From Clostridia bacterium (lineage in GTDB: Bacteria > Bacillota > Clostridia > Oscillospirales > Acutalibacteraceae): a DNA stretch of 64,000 bases. Positions 52,601 through 60,469 of the stretch are shown piece by piece. The first letter of the stretch is position 1; every line of letters starts with the position of its first letter. The position numbers were made by a program, and so were the translations under genes. The DNA lies in contig JAFYNR010000025.1 of NCBI GenBank assembly GCA_017548045.1, positions 1 to 64,000 of the forward strand, in the 5' to 3' direction. The notes beneath the pieces are model-generated. The model saw only the letters and a list, made by a program, of their open reading frames with translations. It ran no database searches and was not told the DNA's origin.

Positions 52601-53943
52601 ACGAAGGTCTGGAATCTCGCCCTTTCGGCACCGTCAACAAACTTGACCGCACCGATTTCGGTAAGGCGGACTCTGTCGGTACGCAGACCCGTTGTTTCAA
52701 CGTCGAAAACAATAAATGTGCCGCTAAGAGGCATATCTGCATTGCCCGTTACGATTTTTGCCGAATCGTCAACCAGGTAGCCTTCCATACCGTAGATAAC
52801 CTTTATTCCGTTTTTCTTTGCCGCCGCAGCAGCTTCGGGGAATGCCTGCACTACACCGTGGTCGGTTATGGCAACAGCCTTATGAGCCCATTTTGCAGCC
52901 CTTGCAACAAGCTTTGCCGCACCGGTCAGACCGTCCATTGCAGACATATTGGTGTGAAGGTGAAGCTCAACACGCTTTTCTTCGGCGGTATCTTTGACAT
53001 CAAGCTCTTCAATAAGCATAATGGAGGTTGCCTTGATACACTCGGTTTTGATGTAATCGTCATACTCAACGTAACCTCTGAGCATAATAACCTTGCCGTC
53101 TGCAAGGTTTGCAACAAGCTGCTCGCAATTCTGAGTTGCTTCAAAGATTTTTACCGTGTATGAATTTGTTTTATCCGTTATATTAAAATTAATGATTTTG
53201 CGCTTGCCGTCACGAGTATCACGCATATCAAGTGAAAAAATTCTGCCCCATACGGTAACGTTACCGTCTTCAATAGAAATATCACTCAGAGGCACGGGCT
53301 TTGACTTGATTTTGTTGCCGTAAATAACCTTTGCATTGGTAAGGGAAATGGGAAGATCCTCATATTCCTGCTTGGGTGCTTTGGGCTTTTTAGCTTCTTC
53401 TGCAACAGGCACCTCGATTTTGATGTTATCTGCCTGCATCTGCATATATTCGGGTGAATCAAGCTTAGGCGCACCGCCCTCACATTTGATATCAACAGCA
53501 GGCTGAAATCCGAAGGCTTCCTTTATATACTTAGCAAGAAAATCCTTTGCACCTGCATCGGTAAGGATATCCGCCCCGTTGAAAACAGTTATCTCAACAG
53601 AGTCCTCGTCGAAGGAAAATTTTGCATTTTCAAGAAAGCCGTTAGCCGCCGCAATATTTTCCTTCATCGCTCTCACAAGCTGAGGTGCACATTTTTCCGA
53701 AAATGCACCGCGGTTATATTTGGGCTCAATAACAGCTTTGTTTATTCCGAGTGCGACCTTTATTTCGTTCTGTGCCGAAACAATAAAGCCGTCTTCAATA
53801 TATCTGTCAAACCGAGCAGTAATGCTCAGCTTCATTGTATCCTCATCAAGGCTGATTTTTTCAACCGTACCGCCTGCAAAAACCTCTCGCAGACCCGGAT
53901 TAATCAAATCACCTATAAAATTCAAAATGTTATTTTCCTGCAT
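49660..53943 (-). CDS. polC: DNA polymerase III alpha subunit, PolC type
   Basis: A 1427-residue Gram-positive replicative polymerase. In order: N-terminal domains, an OB fold (about 210-320), a PHP domain (VELHLHTNMSAMDGL, about 325), an inserted DEDDh proofreading exonuclease (FDVETTGL near 415, HNATFDTNVL, HHRADEDAGALA), then the polymerase core with YVGSRGSVGSSFVAFA, a CxxC...CPVCGKD zinc finger and PDIDLNFSGEYQ (catalytic Asp pair). The start is ATG 53943, five nt after GAGG and eight nt past the ispG stop; the TTG seven codons upstream overlaps ispG. Confidence 0.97.
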   Translation of the reverse strand: MQENNILNFIGDLINPGLREVFAGGTVEKISLDEDTMKLSITARFDRYIEDGFIVSAQNEIKVALGINKAVIEPKYNRGAFSEKCAPQLVRAMKENIAAANGFLENAKFSFDEDSVEITVFNGADILTDAGAKDFLAKYIKEAFGFQPAVDIKCEGGAPKLDSPEYMQMQADNIKIEVPVAEEAKKPKAPKQEYEDLPISLTNAKVIYGNKIKSKPVPLSDISIEDGNVTVWGRIFSLDMRDTRDGKRKIINFNITDKTNSYTVKIFEATQNCEQLVANLADGKVIMLRGYVEYDDYIKTECIKATSIMLIEELDVKDTAEEKRVELHLHTNMSAMDGLTGAAKLVARAAKWAHKAVAITDHGVVQAFPEAAAAAKKNGIKVIYGMEGYLVDDSAKIVTGNADMPLSGTFIVFDVETTGLRTDRVRLTEIGAVKFVDGAERARFQTFVNPEIPIPAKITELTGITNAMVANAPKEAEAVRKFFEFCGDGVLVAHNATFDTNVLRHTCRRNGIDYNFTHIDTLVMAQSLIEGIKNYKLDSISNYFKLPKFDHHRADEDAGALARIFEKLIALCEEKGVENISEINERIPVNVKRLPTYHIILLAKNRAGLKHLYQLISKSNLEYYYRHPRIPRSELIAHKEGLIVGSACEAGQLYQAIYMGMPKEKLLEIASIYDYLEIQPNGNNAFMLREGMVDSEEDLNEINRRIIHLADEMGIPVVATGDVHFMDESDKIFREILMAGQGFKDAAEQAPLYLRTTQNMLDEFAYLGEDTAYEVVVKNPNLIADMCEEIKPIPDGTYPPKIEGADEELRQICYDRMQDYYGNPLPEYIKERLDKELDSIIKNGFAVLYIIAQKLVWNSMDNGYYVGSRGSVGSSFVAFAAGISEVNPLVPHYICEECKHSEFFYKGEFGSGYDMPPKNCPVCGKDMHRDGHDIPFETFLGFYGDKQPDIDLNFSGEYQFYAHRYTEELFGKTHVFKAGTIGTLADKTAFGFVKKWAEEKGIVLSRAEADRLVQGCVGVKRTTGQHPGGMVVVPADMDAEDFTPIQHPADDADSIHRTTHFDFHSLHDTILKLDNLGHDVPTMYKHLEDMTGTNVMKIDVCDPKLYELLTTPEPMGVTAEDIDCETGTLSLPELGTPFVRQMLIESQPKNFSDMLQISGLSHGTDVWIGNAQDLIKNGTCTISEVIGTRDNIMVYLINKGVEKGMAFKIMEIVRKGKATSLLTDEHKKEMLDHDVPQWYLDSCMKIKYMFPKAHAAAYVSAAMRLAWYKLYRPVEYYATYMTVRGEDIDTAAVLAGRGAVKKKMDEIKAKMATKTATAKEEGTFTSLQVINEMMARGVEILPIDIYKSTANRYVIEDGKIRLPFSAIAGCGGRAAEGLEAARNDGGGEFLSIEDFQLRSGASKTIIAALEDGGAFESLPKSTQLSFF

Positions 53944-53950
53944 TTTATCC

Positions 53951-55000
53951 TCATAATTTATCAATTTCTGAAATCAATTTTTCAACTGCCTCATTTTCGG
54001 GCACTTTGCAAACGATTTCGCCTTTTTTGAATATAAGCGCACATCCGTCTCCGCCGGCGATGCCTATATCCGCTTCTCTTGCCTCACCCGGGCCGTTAAC
54101 GGCGCAGCCCATAACTGCAACCTTTATGTTCTTTTTACAGCCCGAAAGCCTTTGTTCAACCTCATTGGCAAGCGAAATAAGGTCAATTTTCGTTCTGCCG
54201 CAGGTAGGGCAGGCAACAATATCAACACCGTCAGTTTTAAGACCGATTGCCTTAAGAATTCCGTTTACCGCCGAGACCTCCTTAACAGGGTCGTCAGTCA
54301 TTGAAACTCTGATTGTATCACCGATTCCGTCAAGCAGAAGCGAACCGATACCGATTGACGATTTGATAAGTGCCATATTATGTGTGCCTGCCTCGGTAAC
54401 ACCGAGATGAAGGGGGTAATCGCATTTTTCGGCAACAAGTCTGTAAGCCTGCGCCATAACATTTACGTTTGACGATTTTATTGAAATAATTATGTCTTCA
54501 AAATCACACTGTTCAAGAAGCGAAACGTGACCCAACGCACTTTCGGCAAGTGCTTCCGCACAGGGGGAACCGTATTTTGAAAGAATTTCTTTTTCAAGAG
54601 AACCCGAATTGACACCGATGCGGATGGGCACCTGCTTTGCCTTGCAGGCATCGGCAACGGCTCTGACTCTCTCCATTGAACCGATATTACCCGGGTTGAT
54701 TCGTATTTTATCAACACCTGCATCAAGGCTCGCAAGGGCAAGGCGATAGTCGAAATGTATATCCGCAACAACGGGCACGGTAAGATTTTCCTTAAGCTTT
54801 TCAATAAGCTTTACCGCCGCCATATCGGGCACCGCGGCTCGGATTATTTCACAGCCTGCCTTTTCAAGCTCAACTGCCTGCCTGACACTGCCTTCAATAT
54901 CTGAAGCAGGCTTATTAAGCATTGACTGAACAGAAACAGGTGCATCTCCGCCCACAAAAATATTGCCGACCTTTACCTTTCTGCTTGCTCGCCTTTCCAT
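53951..55000 (-). CDS. ispG: 4-hydroxy-3-methylbut-2-enyl diphosphate synthase IspG
   Basis: A 349-residue [4Fe-4S] enzyme of the MEP isoprenoid pathway making HMBPP. Features: VGGDAPVSVQSMLNKP at the N-terminus, DIHFDYRLAL near residue 100, KIRINPGNIG near 116, and the cluster ligands in ACPTCGRTKIDL and VMGCAVNGPGEA. It follows rseP in the conserved cluster with dxr and uppS, so isoprenoid synthesis and its use for the wall lipid carrier are co-located. Confidence 0.96.
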   Translation of the reverse strand: MERRASRKVKVGNIFVGGDAPVSVQSMLNKPASDIEGSVRQAVELEKAGCEIIRAAVPDMAAVKLIEKLKENLTVPVVADIHFDYRLALASLDAGVDKIRINPGNIGSMERVRAVADACKAKQVPIRIGVNSGSLEKEILSKYGSPCAEALAESALGHVSLLEQCDFEDIIISIKSSNVNVMAQAYRLVAEKCDYPLHLGVTEAGTHNMALIKSSIGIGSLLLDGIGDTIRVSMTDDPVKEVSAVNGILKAIGLKTDGVDIVACPTCGRTKIDLISLANEVEQRLSGCKKNIKVAVMGCAVNGPGEAREADIGIAGGDGCALIFKKGEIVCKVPENEAVEKLISEIDKL

Positions 55001-55004
55001 AGCT

Positions 55005-56087
55005 TTAACCTCTTATCAATCTTAAAATATCACTTAACGAAATCACTGCCATAAGCAGTAAAAGAAGAACCATTCCCACTGCGTGAACCCAGCCTTCGTA
55101 TTTTACGGGCACAGGCTTTCTGAAAACGAATTCTATCGCAAGGAAGAAAAGCCTGCCGCCGTCAAGGGCGGGAAGGGGAAGAAGATTAAACAAACCGATA
55201 TTTATGGCTATCATTGCCATAAGAGTGAAAAGATAGGTGTAATCCGTCTGCTGGGTTGCAATCTGCGCCGCATCCGCAATGTATGATACCGTACCGATGG
55301 GACCCGACAGATCGCTGAGTCCGTACTGCCCCGTAACAAGATCAAGCAGACTTATCCACACTATCCGTCCTATTGAAACGGATTCAAGAACTGCGTTTTT
55401 GGTTACACTGAGAAAACCCGGTTCAACACCTCTGATTATAAAATCGTAAATAATGGTAATTGTGCCGTCCTGATTTTTCACCGTCTGAAAAGGAACTCCG
55501 TTAAGTTCAACCTTTTCGCCTTCGCGTTCGACGGTGAAATCAAAAATTCCGTCCTTATCCCTCGCCATAAGAAAGCTCAGGTCATATTCGGAATAAACTT
55601 TTTTTCCGTTGATTTTTTTGATTTCATCCCCTGCCTGCAAATACTGACTGCTGACCGAATTTTCTTCGAAGGAATGAATCTGCGGAAGACCTATAAGATT
55701 TGTCTGTGAAAGCATAACCGCAACAATTATTGCACCCATAACAAGGTTAACAACACCGCCTGCGGCAACAATAATAAATCTCTGCCATGCGGGCTTATTG
55801 CAGAAGGCTCTTTCGTTTTCGCTTTCCGAATCCTCACCTTCCATACTGACAAAGCCGCCGATAGGAAAAAGACGGAGCGCGTATTTGGTTTCACCCTTCT
55901 TAAACTTAAACAGCGTAGGCCCCATTCCCATTGCAAATTCATTTACCTGCACCTTGAAAAGCTTTGCAAAGGTAAAATGGCCAAGCTCGTGAAAAAATAT
56001 GAGTAAGCCAAAGAAAAGTATGGCAACAAGAACAGGCCATACCTTTCCCCAGACCGCCGCTGCGGACATAAGCGTAATTATTTTCAT
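55005..56087 (-). CDS. rseP: site-2 intramembrane zinc protease RseP/RasP
   Basis: A 360-residue polytopic M50 protease. The zinc site HELGH is at residues 33-37 in the first membrane segment; a PDZ domain lies at about 130-210 (LQAGDEIKKINGKKV), and the LDG metal ligand appears in LLPLPALDGGR near 300. It cuts transmembrane anti-sigma factors and signal peptide remnants. Its start overlaps the dxr stop by 4 nt (ATGA). Confidence 0.95.
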   Translation of the reverse strand: MKIITLMSAAAVWGKVWPVLVAILFFGLLIFFHELGHFTFAKLFKVQVNEFAMGMGPTLFKFKKGETKYALRLFPIGGFVSMEGEDSESENERAFCNKPAWQRFIIVAAGGVVNLVMGAIIVAVMLSQTNLIGLPQIHSFEENSVSSQYLQAGDEIKKINGKKVYSEYDLSFLMARDKDGIFDFTVEREGEKVELNGVPFQTVKNQDGTITIIYDFIIRGVEPGFLSVTKNAVLESVSIGRIVWISLLDLVTGQYGLSDLSGPIGTVSYIADAAQIATQQTDYTYLFTLMAMIAINIGLFNLLPLPALDGGRLFFLAIEFVFRKPVPVKYEGWVHAVGMVLLLLLMAVISLSDILRLIRG

Positions 56088-57229
56088 ATGAATAACCTTT
56101 CTGTTTCTCTGCGTACAAGCATATCTGTTTCGAATACCTGTTCAAGGGTGTAATCCGAAACAGAAGAAACACAGTCAAAAGCAGCTTCAACTGCTTTGGG
56201 AATATCGAGAAAACCTATTCTGCCGTTTCTGAAAAGCTCATTTGCCTTTTCGTTTGCCGCATTCACTGCCGCAGGATAAAGGCCGCCCATATCGAAAGCC
56301 TTTCTGCATAAGTTTATGCAGGAAAAGGTTTCGTAGTCAGGCTTTTCGAAGGTTAACGTTGCCGCCTCGGCAAGGTCAAGCTGACCCACGGGGCTGATAT
56401 AACGATCCGGATATGTCAGTGCATACTGAATGGGAATACGCATATCGGGCAAACCGAGCTGGGCTATAACCGAATTGTCAACATATTCTACAAGGGAATG
56501 AACTATACTCTGCCTGTGAACAAGAATATCAATTTCAGAGCCCTTCATACCGAAAAGCCACGCCGCTTCAATAAGCTCCAGACCCTTGTTCATCATTGTA
56601 GCAGAGTCGATGGTTATTTTTGCACCCATGCTCCAGTTAGGATGCTTCAGTGCCTGGGCAAGAGTAACCTTTTCAAGCTCTGCCTTGCTTTTACCGAAAA
56701 ACGGACCGCCAGAAGCTGTCAGAATAAGCCTTTTTATCTGTTTATGGCTCTGACAACCCTGAAGGGACTGAAAAATTGCCGAATGCTCACTGTCAACCGG
56801 CAATATATCAACGCCCCTGTCGGCAGCGGCATTCATAACGATTTTACCGCCTGCCACAAGGGTTTCTTTATTTGCAAGTGCAATTTTACTGCCTGCCTCA
56901 ATGGCGGCAAGTGTAGGCGCAAGGCCTGCAATACCTACTATGCTGTTAAGCACCGTATCTGCACCGCACCTTGCACATTCCTCAACGCCCTTTGCGCCCA
57001 AAAGCACCTTTGTTGAGGTATCCGCAACTTTAATCTTTAATTCTTCAGCCGCTTTTTCATCTGCAACCGCCGCAAAACGGGGGCTGAATTTTCTGATTTG
57101 CTCCTCAAGTATATCAATTCTTGAGTTTGCCGTAAGCACCGGAACCTCAAAGCCCATAAGCTGAGCAACCTCAAGAGCCTGAACCCCTATTGAACCCGTT
57201 GAGCCGAGAACAGCAAGAGTTTTAGTCAT
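56084..57229 (-). CDS. dxr: 1-deoxy-D-xylulose 5-phosphate reductoisomerase
   Basis: A 381-residue NADPH-dependent enzyme for the committed step of the MEP pathway. N-terminal LGSTGSIGVQALEV dinucleotide site, ANKETLVAGG near residue 120, PVDSEHSAIFQ near 144 (metal-binding Asp and Glu), and SGGPFFGK near 174. Full length. Tightly packed with cdsA upstream and rseP downstream. Confidence 0.97.
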   Translation of the reverse strand: MTKTLAVLGSTGSIGVQALEVAQLMGFEVPVLTANSRIDILEEQIRKFSPRFAAVADEKAAEELKIKVADTSTKVLLGAKGVEECARCGADTVLNSIVGIAGLAPTLAAIEAGSKIALANKETLVAGGKIVMNAAADRGVDILPVDSEHSAIFQSLQGCQSHKQIKRLILTASGGPFFGKSKAELEKVTLAQALKHPNWSMGAKITIDSATMMNKGLELIEAAWLFGMKGSEIDILVHRQSIVHSLVEYVDNSVIAQLGLPDMRIPIQYALTYPDRYISPVGQLDLAEAATLTFEKPDYETFSCINLCRKAFDMGGLYPAAVNAANEKANELFRNGRIGFLDIPKAVEAAFDCVSSVSDYTLEQVFETDMLVRRETERLFI

Positions 57230-57248
57230 AGTATCAATCCTTCAAATA

Positions 57249-58118
57249 TTATTTGCCTGCAACTGCAAGACCTATCTGAATTATCACATAAAGCACGGGC
57301 ATCGTCACAAGGAAGCTGTCCATTCTGTCAAGCACACCGCCGTGGCCGGGGAAAATATTGCCGAAATCCTTCTCGCCGAAGTTACGCTTTATAACCGAGG
57401 CTGAAAGATCGCCGCACATACCGAGGATTGAAACTACAATCGCACCCAGTGCCACCATCCACCACTTTACGGTATCGATAACAAAGAAGAAGCGGTCACA
57501 CACAAAATATGTTGCAACGCAGAATACTATTGACCCCACTACACCGCCGATTGCACCTTCAACACTCTTTTTCGGGCTGATGTTGGGAGAAAGCTTATGC
57601 TTGCCGAATCTGCTGCCCACAAAATAAGCCCAGGTATCGCACATCCACGCACAATACATAGCGCAAAGGATAAGGAATACGCAGTGTGAACGCTGGAAAA
57701 GATGGGGATAATCAACGCAAAGGTCTCTGACCTCAAAGAAAGTTCCGAAGGCACCGGGAATTGCAACAGAACCGAAAAGTGCCAGAGCAACATTTTCAAA
57801 CTTTGTTTTCTCGTAGCCCTTGAGCATAATTAAAAGCAGCAGTATCACATATGCAATGATAAGCACAGATGTGGGAACGGGAATGCGTTCCTGCAATTCA
57901 AAATCCACAAAAGCAGGGCCTGCCGCCGCACCTATCATTGAAACTGCTGTCAGAACCTTATTTTTACATTTGGAAACACGCATTATTTCGTATGCCGCAA
58001 TAGCAGTGATTACGCCCATAGGTATACTCATTACGCCCGGATATCCCAGACCTGTTCCCACAAGAAGCATTATCACTATAAAGGCACAGATAACGCCTGT
58101 TATTATTCTTACTTTCAT
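57249..58118 (-). CDS. cdsA: phosphatidate cytidylyltransferase
   Basis: A 289-residue integral membrane enzyme making CDP-diacylglycerol. About eight hydrophobic segments; the family signature near the C-terminus is KRNFGEKDFGNIFPGHGGVLDRMDS, with the metal-binding Asp residues. WMCDTWAYFVGSRFGKHKLSPNISPKKSVEG is also characteristic. Located between uppS and dxr as in most Firmicutes. Confidence 0.95.
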   Translation of the reverse strand: MKVRIITGVICAFIVIMLLVGTGLGYPGVMSIPMGVITAIAAYEIMRVSKCKNKVLTAVSMIGAAAGPAFVDFELQERIPVPTSVLIIAYVILLLLIMLKGYEKTKFENVALALFGSVAIPGAFGTFFEVRDLCVDYPHLFQRSHCVFLILCAMYCAWMCDTWAYFVGSRFGKHKLSPNISPKKSVEGAIGGVVGSIVFCVATYFVCDRFFFVIDTVKWWMVALGAIVVSILGMCGDLSASVIKRNFGEKDFGNIFPGHGGVLDRMDSFLVTMPVLYVIIQIGLAVAGK

Positions 58119-58172
58119 ATTAATTCACTCTCGCCTTTTTATTGTTTTTCAATTACTTTTTCATATACCCCC

Positions 58173-58904
58173 TTACACTCCGCCAAAGCGTCTGTTGCGC
58201 TTTGCATAATCAATAATCGCCTTATCAAGGTCGTCGGAGGTGAAATCCGGCCAGAGTATATCTGAAAACCAGAATTCCGAATATGCCGCCTGCCAGATAA
58301 GGAAATTGGAAAGACGGTATTCACCGCTGGGTCTGATAATCAGATCCGGATCAGGCTGACCTGCGGTAAAAAGATTGCCGTCTATATGGTTAAGTTCAAT
58401 ATCTTCCGATTTAAGCTCCCCTGCCTCAACCTTTTTTGCAACGGCTCTTACAGCGTGAAGAATTTCGTCTCTTCCTCCGTAATTTACGGCAAGGTTTATT
58501 GTGATGGCATTTTTATCTGCCGAATTTTTTTCAAGTTCATCAATAAGATTTACAATATCCTCGGGCAATGCACTTCTTTCGCCTATATAGCGGATACGCA
58601 TACCCTTTGCTTTATTTTCTTCTTCTCTTTCCTGTGCTTCAAAAAGATAATCTCTGAAAAGATTCATTATTGCCGACACTTCTGCGGCGGGACGCTTCCA
58701 GTTTTCGGTTGAAAAAGCGTAAAAAGTCAGATATTCTATTCCGATATCTCTTGCATATTCGGTTATGGCACGGAATACTTCCGCACCCTTTTTATGACCT
58801 TCACTGCGTTCAAGACCTCGCTGCTTTGCCCATCTGCCGTTGCCGTCCATAATTATTCCTATGTGACGGGGCAGAGAAATATTTGCAAGTTCTTCCTTTG
58901 TCAT
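58173..58904 (-). CDS. uppS: isoprenyl transferase (undecaprenyl diphosphate synthase)
   Basis: A 243-residue cis-prenyltransferase making the C55 carrier lipid for cell-wall synthesis. IIMDGNGRWAKQRGLERSEGHKKGAE at residues 17-42 holds the catalytic Asp; YLTFYAFSTENWKRP and DLIIRPSGEYRLSNFLIWQ are the other family blocks. Normal length. Confidence 0.96.
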   Translation of the reverse strand: MTKEELANISLPRHIGIIMDGNGRWAKQRGLERSEGHKKGAEVFRAITEYARDIGIEYLTFYAFSTENWKRPAAEVSAIMNLFRDYLFEAQEREEENKAKGMRIRYIGERSALPEDIVNLIDELEKNSADKNAITINLAVNYGGRDEILHAVRAVAKKVEAGELKSEDIELNHIDGNLFTAGQPDPDLIIRPSGEYRLSNFLIWQAAYSEFWFSDILWPDFTSDDLDKAIIDYAKRNRRFGGV

Positions 58905-58970
58905 TTCAACCTCTCCCTAAAAAAAATTGCAACAGCAGAAGGCGGTATATCCGCCTTCTGCACCGTTAAC

Positions 58971-59525
58971 TCAGATAGCCATAATTTCCTTTTCTTTATC
59001 TGCTGAAATTTTATCAACTTCCTTAATATACTTATCGGTAATATCCTGAAGCTTCTTTTCGGCAGTCTTAAGGTCATCTTCAGTGATTTCAGATGCCTTT
59101 TCCATCTTCTTCACCTTATCAATACAGTCACGTCTGATTGAACGGATAGCAATTCTTGAATCTTCCGCAATCTTTCTGACTTCCTTGCTCAGATCCTTAC
59201 GGCGTTCCTCTGTAAGCTGAGGGAATGTAAGGCGGATAACCTTGCCGTCATTCTGAGGATTGATGCCGATATCCGATGTCTGGATAGCCTTTTCGATGGG
59301 GCTGAGTGTTGATGAGTCCCAAGGCTGAATAACAAGAATTCTTGCTTCGGCAACCGAGATCGCCGCCATCTGATTGATGGGTGTAGGTGTACCGTAATAG
59401 TCAACTCTTATCTTATCAAGAACGGCAGCATTGGCTCTGCCTGCTCTGATTGAACCGTATTCGGAATTAAGAGCGTTGATAGTCTTTCCCATTTTTTCTT
59501 CTGCGTATGCAAATACTGTCTGCAT
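58971..59525 (-). CDS. frr: ribosome recycling factor
   Basis: A 184-residue factor that, with EF-G, splits post-termination ribosomes. Three-helix-bundle pattern with [31 protein letters not shown] and [33 protein letters not shown], ending DKEKEIMAI. Four nt after pyrH; the pyrH-frr pair is nearly universal. Confidence 0.97.
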   Translation of the reverse strand: MQTVFAYAEEKMGKTINALNSEYGSIRAGRANAAVLDKIRVDYYGTPTPINQMAAISVAEARILVIQPWDSSTLSPIEKAIQTSDIGINPQNDGKVIRLTFPQLTEERRKDLSKEVRKIAEDSRIAIRSIRRDCIDKVKKMEKASEITEDDLKTAEKKLQDITDKYIKEVDKISADKEKEIMAI

Positions 59526-59528
59526 AAA

Positions 59529-60239
59529 TTAGCCCTCCTTAACTATTGTTCCGATGTTTTCACCCAGCACCGCTTTAACGATGTTTTCGGGGTTTTCAAG
59601 ATTAAACACCAGAATGGGAATATTATTGTCACGGCAAAGGGAAGCTGCCGTTGAATCCATAACCTTAAGGTCTTTTTCAAGAACCTCACTGTGAGTGACA
59701 ACATCGTATTTGACCGCATCGTCAAACTTGTTGGGGTCTTTATCGTAAACACCGTCAACATTTGTTGCCTTGAAGATTATATCTGCCTTGATTTCGGCTG
59801 CTCGGAGTGCGGCACAGGTATCTGTTGAGAAGAAGGGGTTACCCGTTCCGCTTGCAAAAATAACGACTCTGCCCTTTTCAAGGTGTCTGACAGCCTTGTT
59901 TCTGATGTAGGTTTCGGCAATCTGGTGCATTTCGATAGCACTCTGAACTCTGACCGTTACACCCTGCTGTTCAAGAGAATCCGCAAGAGCAAGAGAATTC
60001 ATAACAGTTGCCAGCATACCGATATGGTCTGCACGGGTTCTGTCCATACTGCCGCCCGAACGTCCTCTCCAGAAATTGCCGCCGCCGACTACAAGACCTA
60101 CCTCAACGCCAAGCTTTGTAAGCTCGCTTACGGATTTGCAGATTGTGTTGATTGTGTCAAAATCAAATCCGTGGCCCTTACCGCCCGCAAGGACCTCACC
60201 GCTGAGTTTAAGAAGAATTCTTTTATAAACCGGTTGCAT
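59529..60239 (-). CDS. pyrH: UMP kinase
   Basis: A 236-residue hexameric bacterial UMP kinase of the amino-acid-kinase fold: [21 protein letters not shown] at the N-terminus, [11 protein letters not shown] near residue 50, [20 protein letters not shown] near 128 and [13 protein letters not shown] near 155. First gene of the pyrH-to-polC cluster; its promoter should lie in 60240-60300 but I could not place convincing boxes. Confidence 0.97.
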   Translation of the reverse strand: MQPVYKRILLKLSGEVLAGGKGHGFDFDTINTICKSVSELTKLGVEVGLVVGGGNFWRGRSGGSMDRTRADHIGMLATVMNSLALADSLEQQGVTVRVQSAIEMHQIAETYIRNKAVRHLEKGRVVIFASGTGNPFFSTDTCAALRAAEIKADIIFKATNVDGVYDKDPNKFDDAVKYDVVTHSEVLEKDLKVMDSTAASLCRDNNIPILVFNLENPENIVKAVLGENIGTIVKEG

Positions 60240-60406
60240 TTCAACACCGCCTTTAAGTAAATATAGTTATTATATATTTTACTTTATTTAAGGCTGAGTG
60301 TAAAGCATTATTTCACATTTTGTGCAATTTTTTGAATTAATCTTATATTATTTTAACTCAGCCACCGATTAAATGCATAAATAAACTGTTAATTATCTGA
60401 AAATTG

Positions 60407-60435
60407 TTGATATTATGTTCACTTTACTGTATAAT
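60407..60435 (+). promoter_or_regulatory. promoter of the GH89 gene
   Basis: TTGATA (60407-60412), 17-bp spacer, TATAAT (60430-60435), with AGGTG before the ATG at 60470. Confidence 0.65.
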
Positions 60436-60469
60436 ATTTAATTAGTATAATTTTATTTAGGTGAAATAA

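Noticed and set aside
52390..53163. A 257-codon plus-strand open frame
   Set aside because: Antisense to polC across the exonuclease and PHP regions; a by-product of codon bias.
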